Translations under genes and position numbers: made by a program
The notes under the pieces: generated by a model
The model's database searches: none
The model's input: the letters and a program-made list of their open reading frames with translations, nothing else
Told to the model about the DNA's origin: nothing
Assembly: GCA_947629285.1 (NCBI GenBank)
Contig: CANRDA010000038.1
Span: forward strand, 1 to 9,043
Origin: an uncultured Bacilli bacterium
GTDB lineage: Bacteria; Bacillota_I; Bacilli_A; RF39; UBA660
Reading direction: 5' to 3'
DNA: 9,043 nucleotides
In this document: one piece after another, positions 1 through 5,127 of the stretch
Layout of the letters: each line of letters begins with the position of its first letter
How positions within the stretch are numbered: position 1 is the stretch's first letter

Positions 1-270
1 CACCTTAAAGACAATTTTGCCATTAGAGATAAAATAAACGCCCCTTTGGTATTTACCCCATTTAGTAAAATCATTACTAAAGCAAAAAGGACATTCACAA
101 TAAGAGTAAATGTCAACAGAATAGTAATAATTTAAAATATTTTCAAAATTAGTATTGCATTTTTGAGAATAAAGTAATATCATATAATTGCCTTTTTGAG
201 AGGCAAAGTAATATCGGAAGAGGAAGCTACTAACTTCTTCTTTCTTTTTTTGTCTCTCGTTTCCTTTCAT
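1..270 (-). CDS. Possible partial CDS running off the left edge; unknown Cys-containing protein
   Basis: The minus strand is open for 90 codons from an ATG at 270 to the left edge. The product is not recognised. It starts with a Lys/Glu-rich stretch (MKGNERQKKKEE), continues rich in Tyr, Phe and Ser, and has a C-x-C-x2-C cluster (CECPFC, about residue 62) that could bind metal. A good promoter (TTGACT, 17 bp, TAAAAT) lies just upstream and would give a leader of only about 7 nt, with no Shine-Dalgarno. Against it: the codons (GGC, GCC, GGG, CTC, CGA) and the low acidic and high aromatic content differ from neighbouring genes, an internal repeat is not frame-consistent, and a strong plus-strand terminator hairpin lies inside it. 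It may be a foreign gene, a decayed gene, or the complement of a structured plus-strand RNA. Confidence 0.4.
   Translation of the reverse strand, partial: MKGNERQKKKEEVSSFLFRYYFASQKGNYMILLYSQKCNTNFENILNYYYSVDIYSYCECPFCFSNDFTKWGKYQRGVYFISNGKIVFKV
154..215. repeat. Imperfect tandem direct repeat, 28/29-nt units
   Basis: Positions 154-181 and 187-215 are near-copies that share ATTGC at the left, TTTTTGAGA in the middle and AAAGTAATATC at the right. They differ by a few substitutions and a one-base length change. Relative to the minus-strand reading frame the two copies are in the same frame on one side of the indel and shifted on the other. The second copy contains a TTGCC/GGCAA stem with a 9-nt loop. 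Confidence 0.6.
216..251 (+). terminator. Intrinsic terminator, plus strand
   Basis: An 11-bp stem (216-226 with 234-244) has a 7-nt loop CTACTAA and is followed directly by seven T (245-251). Two of the pairs are G-U on plus-strand RNA and would be A-C mismatches on minus-strand RNA, and there is no T run on the minus side. The hairpin therefore looks built to stop rightward transcription arriving from the left edge. Confidence 0.6.
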
Positions 271-283
271 AAATTTGCAAATT

Positions 284-312
284 ATTTTATACTTTTATTC
301 ATAACAAGTCAA
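284..312 (-). promoter_or_regulatory. Predicted sigma-A promoter for leftward transcription
   Basis: Reading the minus strand, TTGACT (312-307) is followed after exactly 17 bp by TAAAAT (289-284). Transcription would start near 277, only about 7 nt before the ATG at 270. No Shine-Dalgarno can be seen, so translation from that ATG would be nearly leaderless. Confidence 0.5.
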
Positions 313-380
313 ATTAATTTTCAAATTTATTAAAAATTCTATATAAATTATTTTTAAGATTTATAGCAAAAAATTTTCTA

Positions 381-409
381 GTGACAAAATAACATTTATT
401 TGATAAAAT
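381..409 (+). promoter_or_regulatory. Predicted sigma-A promoter of the HIT gene
   Basis: GTGACA (381-386) and TAAAAT (404-409) are separated by 17 bp. The expected start, 7 nt past the -10, is about 416. That is the first base of the GGTGAT ribosome binding site (416-421), leaving a leader of about 11 nt. Confidence 0.6.
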
Positions 410-426
410 TATATTGGTGATTATAT

Positions 427-822
427 ATGGATTGTATATTTTGTAAAATGGTTAAAGGAGAAATACCCTGTTATAAGTTCTATGAAAATGATAAAGTAAT
501 GGCTTTTTTAGACATTAATCCTGATAGTGATGGACATACTCTAATTATACCTAAAAAACACTTTACTGATTTAGATGATATAGATTTAGATACTTTAAAT
601 AGTATCAATATAGCATCTAAAGAAATTAAAAAAAGTTTAGAAAAAAAGCTTGGATGCACAGGAATATCAATACTTCAAAATAATGGAAGTGCTCAAGAGG
701 TAAAACACTATCACATGCATTTAAAACCATACTATAAAGGTATTAAAACTATGGAATTAAAGAAGTATCCTGAAAACATAAAAGACCCTAAAGAAATTTA
801 TGAAAAATTAAAAGAGAACTAA
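427..822 (+). CDS. HIT-family (HinT-like) nucleotide hydrolase
   Basis: This 131-residue protein belongs to the histidine triad family, whose members act on nucleoside 5'-phosphoramidates, adenylates or related nucleotides in the cytoplasm. The H-x-H-x-H triad is visible at H94, H96 and H98, in the block NNGSAQEVKHYHMHLKPYY. The N-terminus carries the usual CIFC motif (Cys3, Cys6), which with a downstream His can bind zinc, then the family block FLDINPDSDGHTLIIPKKH. Length fits HinT-like members. The start is fixed by GGTGAT at 416-421, 5 nt before the ATG. The gene is monocistronic, with its own promoter and a terminator shared with the convergent pnp gene. The exact substrate cannot be read from sequence. 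Confidence 0.95.
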   Translation: MDCIFCKMVKGEIPCYKFYENDKVMAFLDINPDSDGHTLIIPKKHFTDLDDIDLDTLNSINIASKEIKKSLEKKLGCTGISILQNNGSAQEVKHYHMHLKPYYKGIKTMELKKYPENIKDPKEIYEKLKEN

Positions 823-833
823 AATTCTCTTTT
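810..833. terminator. Bidirectional intrinsic terminator between the HIT gene and pnp
   Basis: A perfect 9-bp stem (810-818 with 825-833) closes a 6-nt loop CTAAAA. T-rich tracts follow on both strands (TTTTATTTTATT rightwards; TTTTAATTTTT leftwards). The loop and stem contain the HIT stop codon (820-822), and the right arm runs into the pnp stop codon (834-832), so one short element ends both genes. Confidence 0.85.
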
Positions 834-2961
834 ATTTTATTGCAGCTTTTCTTGAAAAGTTAAGTCTTCCACGTTTATCATAGCCTAAGCATTTAACTAT
901 GATTTCGTCTCCTTCTTTAACTACATCAGTTACTTTATCTACCCTATCTGTATTAAGTTCTGATATGTGTACCATACCTTCACATCCAGGCCAAATTTCA
1001 ACAAAGCATCCTGAATCGATTATCTTAACTACTTTAGCATTATATATCTTACCTTCTTCTGGAGTTCTTACTATATCTTTAATCATATTAGCAGTCTTCT
1101 CTATTATATCTTTATCAGTATGATATATAACTACTCTACCATCGTCCTCTAAATCAACTTTAACAGCATTTACATCGTTTACTGCAGTAACACCGCTTGC
1201 ATCAAGTATAATCTTAGTAATAGTCTCTCCACCTCTACCTATGACATCCTTAATCTTTAATGGGTCAATATTAAATACCATAGTCTTTGGAGCATATTTA
1301 CTAACTTCTTTACGAGGAGTTGGGATTTGTGCTTCTATCTTATCTAGTATCTCCATACGAGCAACTTTTGCTTGAGCAAGAGCCTCTTTTAATATATTCT
1401 TTGTTATACCTTTTATTTTAATATCCATTTGAAGAGCACATATACCATTTCTAGTTCCTGCTACTTTAAAGTCCATATCTCCTAAATGGTCTTCCATACC
1501 TTGTATATCAGTTAAAATTGTATAATCATCACCATAAGTGATAAGACCCATAGCAATTCCAGCAACTGGAGCTTTAATTGGAACACCAGCAGCCATTAAA
1601 CTCATACATCCAGCACATATACTTGCTTGTGATGATGAACCATTTGATTCTAGTATTTCAGATACTACACGAATAGTATATGGGAATTCTTCTTCACTAG
1701 GTATTACTTGAGCTAAAGCTCTTTCACCTAACGCACCATGTCCAATTTCTCTTCTACCAGGTGCGCCATACCTACCAGTCTCACCAACACTAAATTGTGG
1801 GAAATTGTAGTGTAGCATAAATCTTTTTTCAGTCTCTAAATCAAGTCCATCAAGTATTTGGTGTTCTCCAAGCGCACCTAATGTAGTGACACTCAAACTT
1901 TGAGTCTCACCACGAGTAAATAGTGCAGAACCATGAGTTCTAGGTAGTAAATCTATATCAGTTGATATAGGTCTTATTTCTGTCATTTTTCTACCATCTG
2001 CTCTTAAGTGTTCTTTAACTACTATTGACCTAAATAGTTCATACTCTAGTTCTCCAAATACTAGTTTAACACTCGTTAAAAGTTTATTTAACTCTTCATC
2101 CTCTAATGTACTATTTTCACTTTCATATTTAGAAACTATTTCTTCTTTAAGTTCATCTATTGTGTTATACTTAGTAAGTTTATCTTTAATACGTAAAGCC
2201 TCATCAAGTCTCTTACTACAATATTCTTTAACTTCACTTCTTAGAGTATCAGATATCTCTAATACCTCATACTCCATTTTTTCTTCTCCTACTTCATCTA
2301 TTATTTTCTTTTGGAATTCACATAACTCTTTAACTGCATCGTGTCCAAACATGAGTGCCTCTAACATATCATCTTCAGATACTTCTTTAGAGCCAGCCTC
2401 AACCATATTTATCGCATCAATTGTTCCTGCAACAGTTAATTCTATATCAGATAAATCACTTTCCTCTACTGTTGGATTTATTATAAATTTACCATCAACT
2501 CTACCTACTTTAACACCCGCAATAGGTCCATCAAATGGTATTTTAGATATACTTGTTGCAAGAGATGAACCAAACATTGCAGCCATTTCTGGTGAGTTGT
2601 CTGGGTCTACTGAAAGTATTGTATTTACTATTTGTACTTCATTTTTAAAATCTTCAGGGAACATTGGTCTCATAGGTCTATCAATCATACGTGCAGCTAA
2701 TGTTGCTGCATCTGTAGGCCTTCCTTCTCTTTTTATAAATCCACCTGGTATTTTACCTACTGAATATAATTTTTCTTGATATAAAACCATAAGTGGGAAA
2801 AAGTCAGATAAAACATTTGCAGTTTTACTTACAACAACTGTAGATAGTACTACTGTATCTCCATATCTAACTAGTACCGCACCACTTGCTTGTTTAGCTA
2901 ACTCTCCTGTTTCAACTACTAATTTTCTTCCTCTAAAATCTAATTCAAATACTTTTTTCAT
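832..2961 (-). CDS. pnp: Polyribonucleotide nucleotidyltransferase (PNPase)
   Basis: This 709-residue protein is the phosphorolytic 3'-to-5' exoribonuclease of mRNA turnover and works as a trimer. All usual parts are present: a first RNase PH domain (about 10-140, with VGKIPGGF and DRPMRPMFPEDF), a helical linker (about 150-300), a catalytic RNase PH domain (about 315-545), a KH domain with the GxxG loop GRGG at 575-578, and a C-terminal S1 domain (about 637-705). In EDHLGDMDFKV, Asp491 and Asp497 match the metal-binding Asp pair of E. coli PNPase (486 and 492). Length is normal for the family. The start is supported by AAAGGAGGA at 2973-2965. It lies 55 bp behind rpsO with no convincing promoter of its own, so co-transcription is likely. 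Confidence 0.98.
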   Translation of the reverse strand: MKKVFELDFRGRKLVVETGELAKQASGAVLVRYGDTVVLSTVVVSKTANVLSDFFPLMVLYQEKLYSVGKIPGGFIKREGRPTDAATLAARMIDRPMRPMFPEDFKNEVQIVNTILSVDPDNSPEMAAMFGSSLATSISKIPFDGPIAGVKVGRVDGKFIINPTVEESDLSDIELTVAGTIDAINMVEAGSKEVSEDDMLEALMFGHDAVKELCEFQKKIIDEVGEEKMEYEVLEISDTLRSEVKEYCSKRLDEALRIKDKLTKYNTIDELKEEIVSKYESENSTLEDEELNKLLTSVKLVFGELEYELFRSIVVKEHLRADGRKMTEIRPISTDIDLLPRTHGSALFTRGETQSLSVTTLGALGEHQILDGLDLETEKRFMLHYNFPQFSVGETGRYGAPGRREIGHGALGERALAQVIPSEEEFPYTIRVVSEILESNGSSSQASICAGCMSLMAAGVPIKAPVAGIAMGLITYGDDYTILTDIQGMEDHLGDMDFKVAGTRNGICALQMDIKIKGITKNILKEALAQAKVARMEILDKIEAQIPTPRKEVSKYAPKTMVFNIDPLKIKDVIGRGGETITKIILDASGVTAVNDVNAVKVDLEDDGRVVIYHTDKDIIEKTANMIKDIVRTPEEGKIYNAKVVKIIDSGCFVEIWPGCEGMVHISELNTDRVDKVTDVVKEGDEIIVKCLGYDKRGRLNFSRKAAIK

Positions 2962-2984
2962 AAGTCCTCCTTTATTAAAATTAA

Positions 2985-3004
2985 AGACACTAAAAATAGT
3001 GTCT
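2985..3004 (-). other. Hairpin in the rpsO-pnp intergenic region
   Basis: A perfect 8-bp stem (AGACACTA/TAGTGTCT) with an AAAA/TTTT loop lies between rpsO and pnp and is followed in the minus-strand transcript by a broken T-rich stretch (TTTAATTTTAAT) and then the pnp ribosome binding site. It could be a leaky terminator that lowers pnp relative to rpsO, or a processing or stabilising hairpin. In enterobacteria a hairpin in the pnp leader takes part in RNase III and PNPase autoregulation; whether that applies here is an inference. Confidence 0.6.
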
Positions 3005-3016
3005 ACGTTTTTATAA

Positions 3017-3286
3017 TTATTTTCTTAATCCTAATTCTTTAACTATCTTACGATATCTAGTAACATCGTTTTCAATTAAATAATTAAGTAAGCACTTTCT
3101 TTGACCAACTTTACGAAGTAAACCACGTTTAGAATGATTATCTTTTGGGTGTTCTTTAAAGTGTTCAGTCAAAGAATTAATCTCTTCTGTCAACATTGCA
3201 ATTTGTACTTCGATAGAACCTGTATCGTTTTCATCTTTTCCAAACTTCTTAATTAACTCTTGTTTTTTATCTTTTGTTAAAGCCAT
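3017..3286 (-). CDS. rpsO: 30S ribosomal protein S15
   Basis: This 89-residue protein has the full S15 length and pattern. It binds the central domain of 16S rRNA early in 30S assembly. Family blocks are clear: the N-terminal [23 protein letters not shown] and the RNA-contact segment [19 protein letters not shown], where most relatives have KDHHSRRGLL (so Asn stands in for the first of the paired His). The start is supported by a strong AAGGAGGA 4-5 nt upstream of the ATG. It is the promoter-proximal gene of the rpsO-pnp pair. In several bacteria S15 represses its own mRNA through a structured leader; a leader of about 73 nt is predicted here. Confidence 0.98.
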   Translation of the reverse strand: MALTKDKKQELIKKFGKDENDTGSIEVQIAMLTEEINSLTEHFKEHPKDNHSKRGLLRKVGQRKCLLNYLIENDVTRYRKIVKELGLRK

Positions 3287-3359
3287 AATTTCCTCCTTAT
3301 ATATATTTGCTCATATCCTAGTAGAAAATTGGAGAATTTCTCAACCAAGAAATAAGTAC
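3287..3359 (-). promoter_or_regulatory. rpsO leader with a possible anti-Shine-Dalgarno segment
   Basis: In the predicted leader the segment TTCTCC (about 3336-3331 on the minus strand) can pair with GGAGGA of the rpsO ribosome binding site over six pairs, one of them G-U. It also lies in a small local palindrome (GAGAAATTCTC). Alternating pairings would suit S15 autoregulation, which is established for this gene in other bacteria. The structure is inferred by eye and does not match a leader class I can name. Confidence 0.35.
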
Positions 3360-3365
3360 ATTAAT

Positions 3366-3394
3366 AATATACACTATTTTTTATTAATATGCAA
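3366..3394 (-). promoter_or_regulatory. Predicted sigma-A promoter of rpsO-pnp
   Basis: On the minus strand TTGCAT (3394-3389) and TATATT (3371-3366) are spaced by 17 bp, with start expected near 3359. This gives an untranslated leader of about 73 nt, far longer than the other leaders in this window. The promoter sits immediately downstream of the histidine kinase stop codon. No clear terminator was found between the two genes, so some read-through is possible. Confidence 0.6.
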
Positions 3395-3401
3395 GCATTT
3401 T

Positions 3402-4631
3402 TTATTCATATAATGGAATTTGAATAACAATTTTTGTCCCTTTACCATATTCAGATTCATATTCTATCTTCCCACTGTGTGCTTCTACTATCTCATATAT
3501 TAATGAAACACCTAAACCTGAACCTCTTTTTTTCGTTGTAAAGAATGGGTCTTTCATTTTGTTTAATACATCTTTAGTCATACCAATTCCATTATCCTCA
3601 ACAGTAAGATAATAACTATTATCTTTTAGTTTAGTAGATATAAATATTTTACCATTTTTTCCTTTTGGAATAGCTTCTATACTATTCTTTATAATATTAA
3701 TTAAAACTTGACTAAGTTTGTTATAATCTCCATTTATAAATATTTCATCATCTATTATATTTAAATTTAAATTAATTTTATTATCATTTAATAAAGGTTC
3801 TAATTTTTTTATAGTATCCTCAATTAACATATTAAAATCCATTACATCTAACTCTAAATTATTTTTATTTATAAGTAAGAAATCTTGAAGTAAAGAAAGT
3901 AATCTTTCTATTTCAGATTTAATAATTGGTATATACCTTTCTACTTGTCTAGTATCTTTTACATTTAACATATCTAAATATCCTTTACACACTGCGATTG
4001 GATTTTTTATTTCATGAGTTATTTTAAAAAGAGATAACCTAATCTGTTTTTCTTGTTGTAATTCTTTAAAAGTAAGATGAGTTTGTAATATTTTCTGCCC
4101 TACTTCATACATTAAACACATTATATTTACTATAAAAAAATATGCTATTATAATACTCATAACTTTTTCTATATAAAAATAATCGTTATTAAATTTATAA
4201 ATCCAAAAGACAAACACTAAACTACTAAAGGCAATACACAATTGTATAAATAGTAAATTATTTATTTTATTTAATCGTTTTATTAAGTATAAGATAGCTA
4301 TAAGTATATATATCAAAACTAAAAATAAAATATTATTAAAGAAACCACTATATACTACTAATATTAAAGCAGAAAATACATTAGCAACTATAAACCGATT
4401 TTCTAAATATAGAAATATAACTATTGAATTTAAAACTAAAATTTGTACATATGATAATTCATTTACCCCAAAAACGCTTAGAGAAAAAAACGAAGATGCG
4501 AGCGCTAAAACAAGATATATTCTTTTAGATTTCGTTGTCATATTTTTATTAGTTGACAAATACAATAAGTAAATTAATATTGGAAATATAAGTAAAATTA
4601 CATCTAATAAAACTATTTGAAATAAATTCAT
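3402..4631 (-). CDS. Membrane sensor histidine kinase, KinB-like
   Basis: The 409-residue protein begins with six or seven hydrophobic spans (about residues 4-176) with almost no extracytoplasmic domain. A short coiled linker and a HisKA dimerisation domain with phospho-acceptor His206 (FKITHEIKNPIAVCKGYLDML) follow, then an HATPase_c domain. Its boxes are intact: N (NIIKNSIEA, N312/N316), G1 (DNGIG, 346-350), F (PFFTTK, 362-367) and G2 (GSGLG, 370-374). The H-box wording and the all-membrane N-terminus resemble the sporulation kinase KinB of Bacillus. No response regulator is adjacent, so it is an orphan, as phosphorelay kinases usually are. GGTGAT lies 3 nt before the ATG. Tandem Spo0A-box sequences overlap its promoter. 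Kinase identity is certain; the phosphorelay role is inferred. Confidence 0.93.
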   Translation of the reverse strand: MNLFQIVLLDVILLIFPILIYLLYLSTNKNMTTKSKRIYLVLALASSFFSLSVFGVNELSYVQILVLNSIVIFLYLENRFIVANVFSALILVVYSGFFNNILFLVLIYILIAILYLIKRLNKINNLLFIQLCIAFSSLVFVFWIYKFNNDYFYIEKVMSIIIAYFFIVNIMCLMYEVGQKILQTHLTFKELQQEKQIRLSLFKITHEIKNPIAVCKGYLDMLNVKDTRQVERYIPIIKSEIERLLSLLQDFLLINKNNLELDVMDFNMLIEDTIKKLEPLLNDNKINLNLNIIDDEIFINGDYNKLSQVLINIIKNSIEAIPKGKNGKIFISTKLKDNSYYLTVEDNGIGMTKDVLNKMKDPFFTTKKRGSGLGVSLIYEIVEAHSGKIEYESEYGKGTKIVIQIPLYE

Positions 4632-4646
4632 AAAATCACCATTATT

Positions 4647-4658
4647 ATAATAGCAAAT
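4647..4658 (-). promoter_or_regulatory. Predicted extended -10 promoter element of the histidine kinase gene
   Basis: On the minus strand TGC directly precedes TATTAT (4652-4647), forming an extended -10. No consensus -35 is found at 16-18 bp: that position (about 4670-4675) is instead covered by the paired TGTCGAA sequences. The predicted start, about 4640, is the first base of the GGTGAT ribosome binding site (4640-4635). An activator-dependent promoter would look like this. Confidence 0.5.
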
Positions 4659-4663
4659 AATTA

Positions 4664-4680
4664 TGTCGAAACTTGTCGAA
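4664..4680 (+). promoter_or_regulatory. Tandem Spo0A-box operator (two TGTCGAA)
   Basis: Two exact copies of TGTCGAA occur at 4664-4670 and 4674-4680, 10 bp (one helical turn) apart. TGTCGAA is the known core of the Spo0A box (TGNCGAA). The second copy sits in the longer context TTGTCGAAAAA, matching the fuller consensus. They cover about -25 to -41 relative to the predicted start of the kinase gene. A third match, TGACGAA at 4694-4700, is another 20 bp on, but it also forms part of a terminator stem. No other TGNCGAA was noticed when scanning the window. Confidence 0.6.
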
Positions 4681-4710
4681 AAAAGAAAAAAAGTGACGAA
4701 ATTTCACTTT
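4680..4710 (-). terminator. Intrinsic terminator of the EIIB-like gene
   Basis: On the minus strand a perfect 7-bp stem AAAGTGA/TCACTTT (4710-4704 with 4696-4690) closes a 7-nt loop AATTTCG. It is followed by a long T tract interrupted once by C. The stop codon TGA (4706-4704) is part of the stem. It separates this gene from the histidine kinase, which then needs its own promoter. Confidence 0.8.
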
Positions 4711-5024
4711 AATTCGCTTATATATTTTTTTATTTGTTTAGCACTTTGCCCAAGTATTATCTTAAGTTGATTATCTATTTCTACTATTCCTTGTGCGCCC
4801 ATCCTTTGTATACCTTCTTTATTAGCTTTAGATACATCCTTTAAATTTACAATAAACCTAGACTTATTAAATTCATAATCTATTACATTATCTTTTCCAC
4901 CTAAAAGCATTATTAATTTATTAGCCTCTAATTTAAAATCTTTTTTCTTAGAACGTACTACAGCTACAGCTATTATTAAGCATACTATTATAATAATTAT
5001 ATATTCAATTCTAAAACTATCCAC
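4704..5024 (-). CDS. Membrane-anchored PTS EIIB-like domain protein lacking the active Cys
   Basis: From GTG at 5024 the protein is 106 residues: one N-terminal membrane span (about 6-23), a basic stop (RSKKK), then about 70 residues resembling the glucose-family EIIB domain of sugar phosphotransferase systems. The family blocks line up: LLGGKDNV, then SRFIVNLKD for TRLRVTVKD, then GAQGIVEIDNQLKIILG. The phosphorylated Cys of the C-x-T-R motif is replaced by Asn53, so it cannot take phosphate in the usual way. No EIIA or EIIC domain is nearby, so a sugar-uptake role is unlikely and a binding or regulatory role more plausible. A GTG at 5033 is also in frame, but it lies inside the GGTGAT ribosome binding site (5034-5029), so 5024 is preferred. 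The stop is TGA. Neighbours are the kinase downstream and rodA divergently upstream. Confidence 0.8.
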   Translation of the reverse strand: MDSFRIEYIIIIIVCLIIAVAVVRSKKKDFKLEANKLIMLLGGKDNVIDYEFNKSRFIVNLKDVSKANKEGIQRMGAQGIVEIDNQLKIILGQSAKQIKKYISELK

Positions 5025-5040
5025 ATTAATCACCTATATA

Positions 5041-5046
5041 ATTATA
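5041..5046 (-). promoter_or_regulatory. Predicted -10 of the EIIB-like gene
   Basis: A perfect TATAAT on the minus strand (5046-5041) puts the start near 5034, the first base of the GGTGAT ribosome binding site. The -35 at 17 bp is poor (TTTCTT). The -10 lies within the left arm of the 12-bp inverted repeat at 5042-5053. Confidence 0.55.
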
Positions 5047-5091
5047 CAATAAATTTTAAAAAAAAGAAATATCCTACTTTTTATTGTATAA
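5042..5091. repeat. Perfect 12-bp inverted repeat between divergent promoters
   Basis: TTATACAATAAA at 5042-5053 is repeated inverted as TTTATTGTATAA at 5080-5091, with a 26-bp spacer. The left arm covers the -10 of the EIIB-like gene and the right arm covers the -35 of rodA. It may be a two-site operator for one regulator acting on both genes, or simply a mirrored arrangement of AT-rich promoter elements. Confidence 0.55.
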
Positions 5092-5112
5092 ATCTTAAAA
5101 AAAGTGTAAGAT
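5084..5112 (+). promoter_or_regulatory. Predicted sigma-A promoter of rodA
   Basis: TTGTAT (5084-5089) and TAAGAT (5107-5112) are 17 bp apart. The start is expected near 5119, the first base of the GGTGAG ribosome binding site (5119-5124), so the leader would be about 9 nt long. Confidence 0.55.
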
Positions 5113-5127
5113 AATAATGGTGAGAAC

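Noticed and set aside
1..135. Plus-strand frame open from the left edge to TAA at 133-135
   Set aside because: Only 44 codons with no recognisable motif, in antiphase with the longer minus-strand frame. It could be a gene tail served by the terminator at 216-251, but the evidence is too thin to call.
154..215. CRISPR array
   Set aside because: Only two unequal, imperfect units with a 5-nt gap and no spacer-like unique segments.
899..1123. 74-codon plus-strand open frame antisense to the pnp 3' end
   Set aside because: A shadow of the S1/KH coding region of pnp with low-complexity Ser/Thr/Leu content and no promoter or ribosome binding site.
2162..2779. 205-codon plus-strand open frame antisense to pnp
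   Set aside because: It lies entirely opposite the conserved PNPase coding sequence, is Ser/Ile-rich as expected for a reverse-strand shadow, and has no ribosome binding site.
3402..5024. Kinase and EIIB-like genes as one simple operon
   Set aside because: A 7-bp terminator with a long T tract follows the EIIB-like stop, and the kinase has its own extended -10 promoter, so they are more likely separate units, although read-through is possible.
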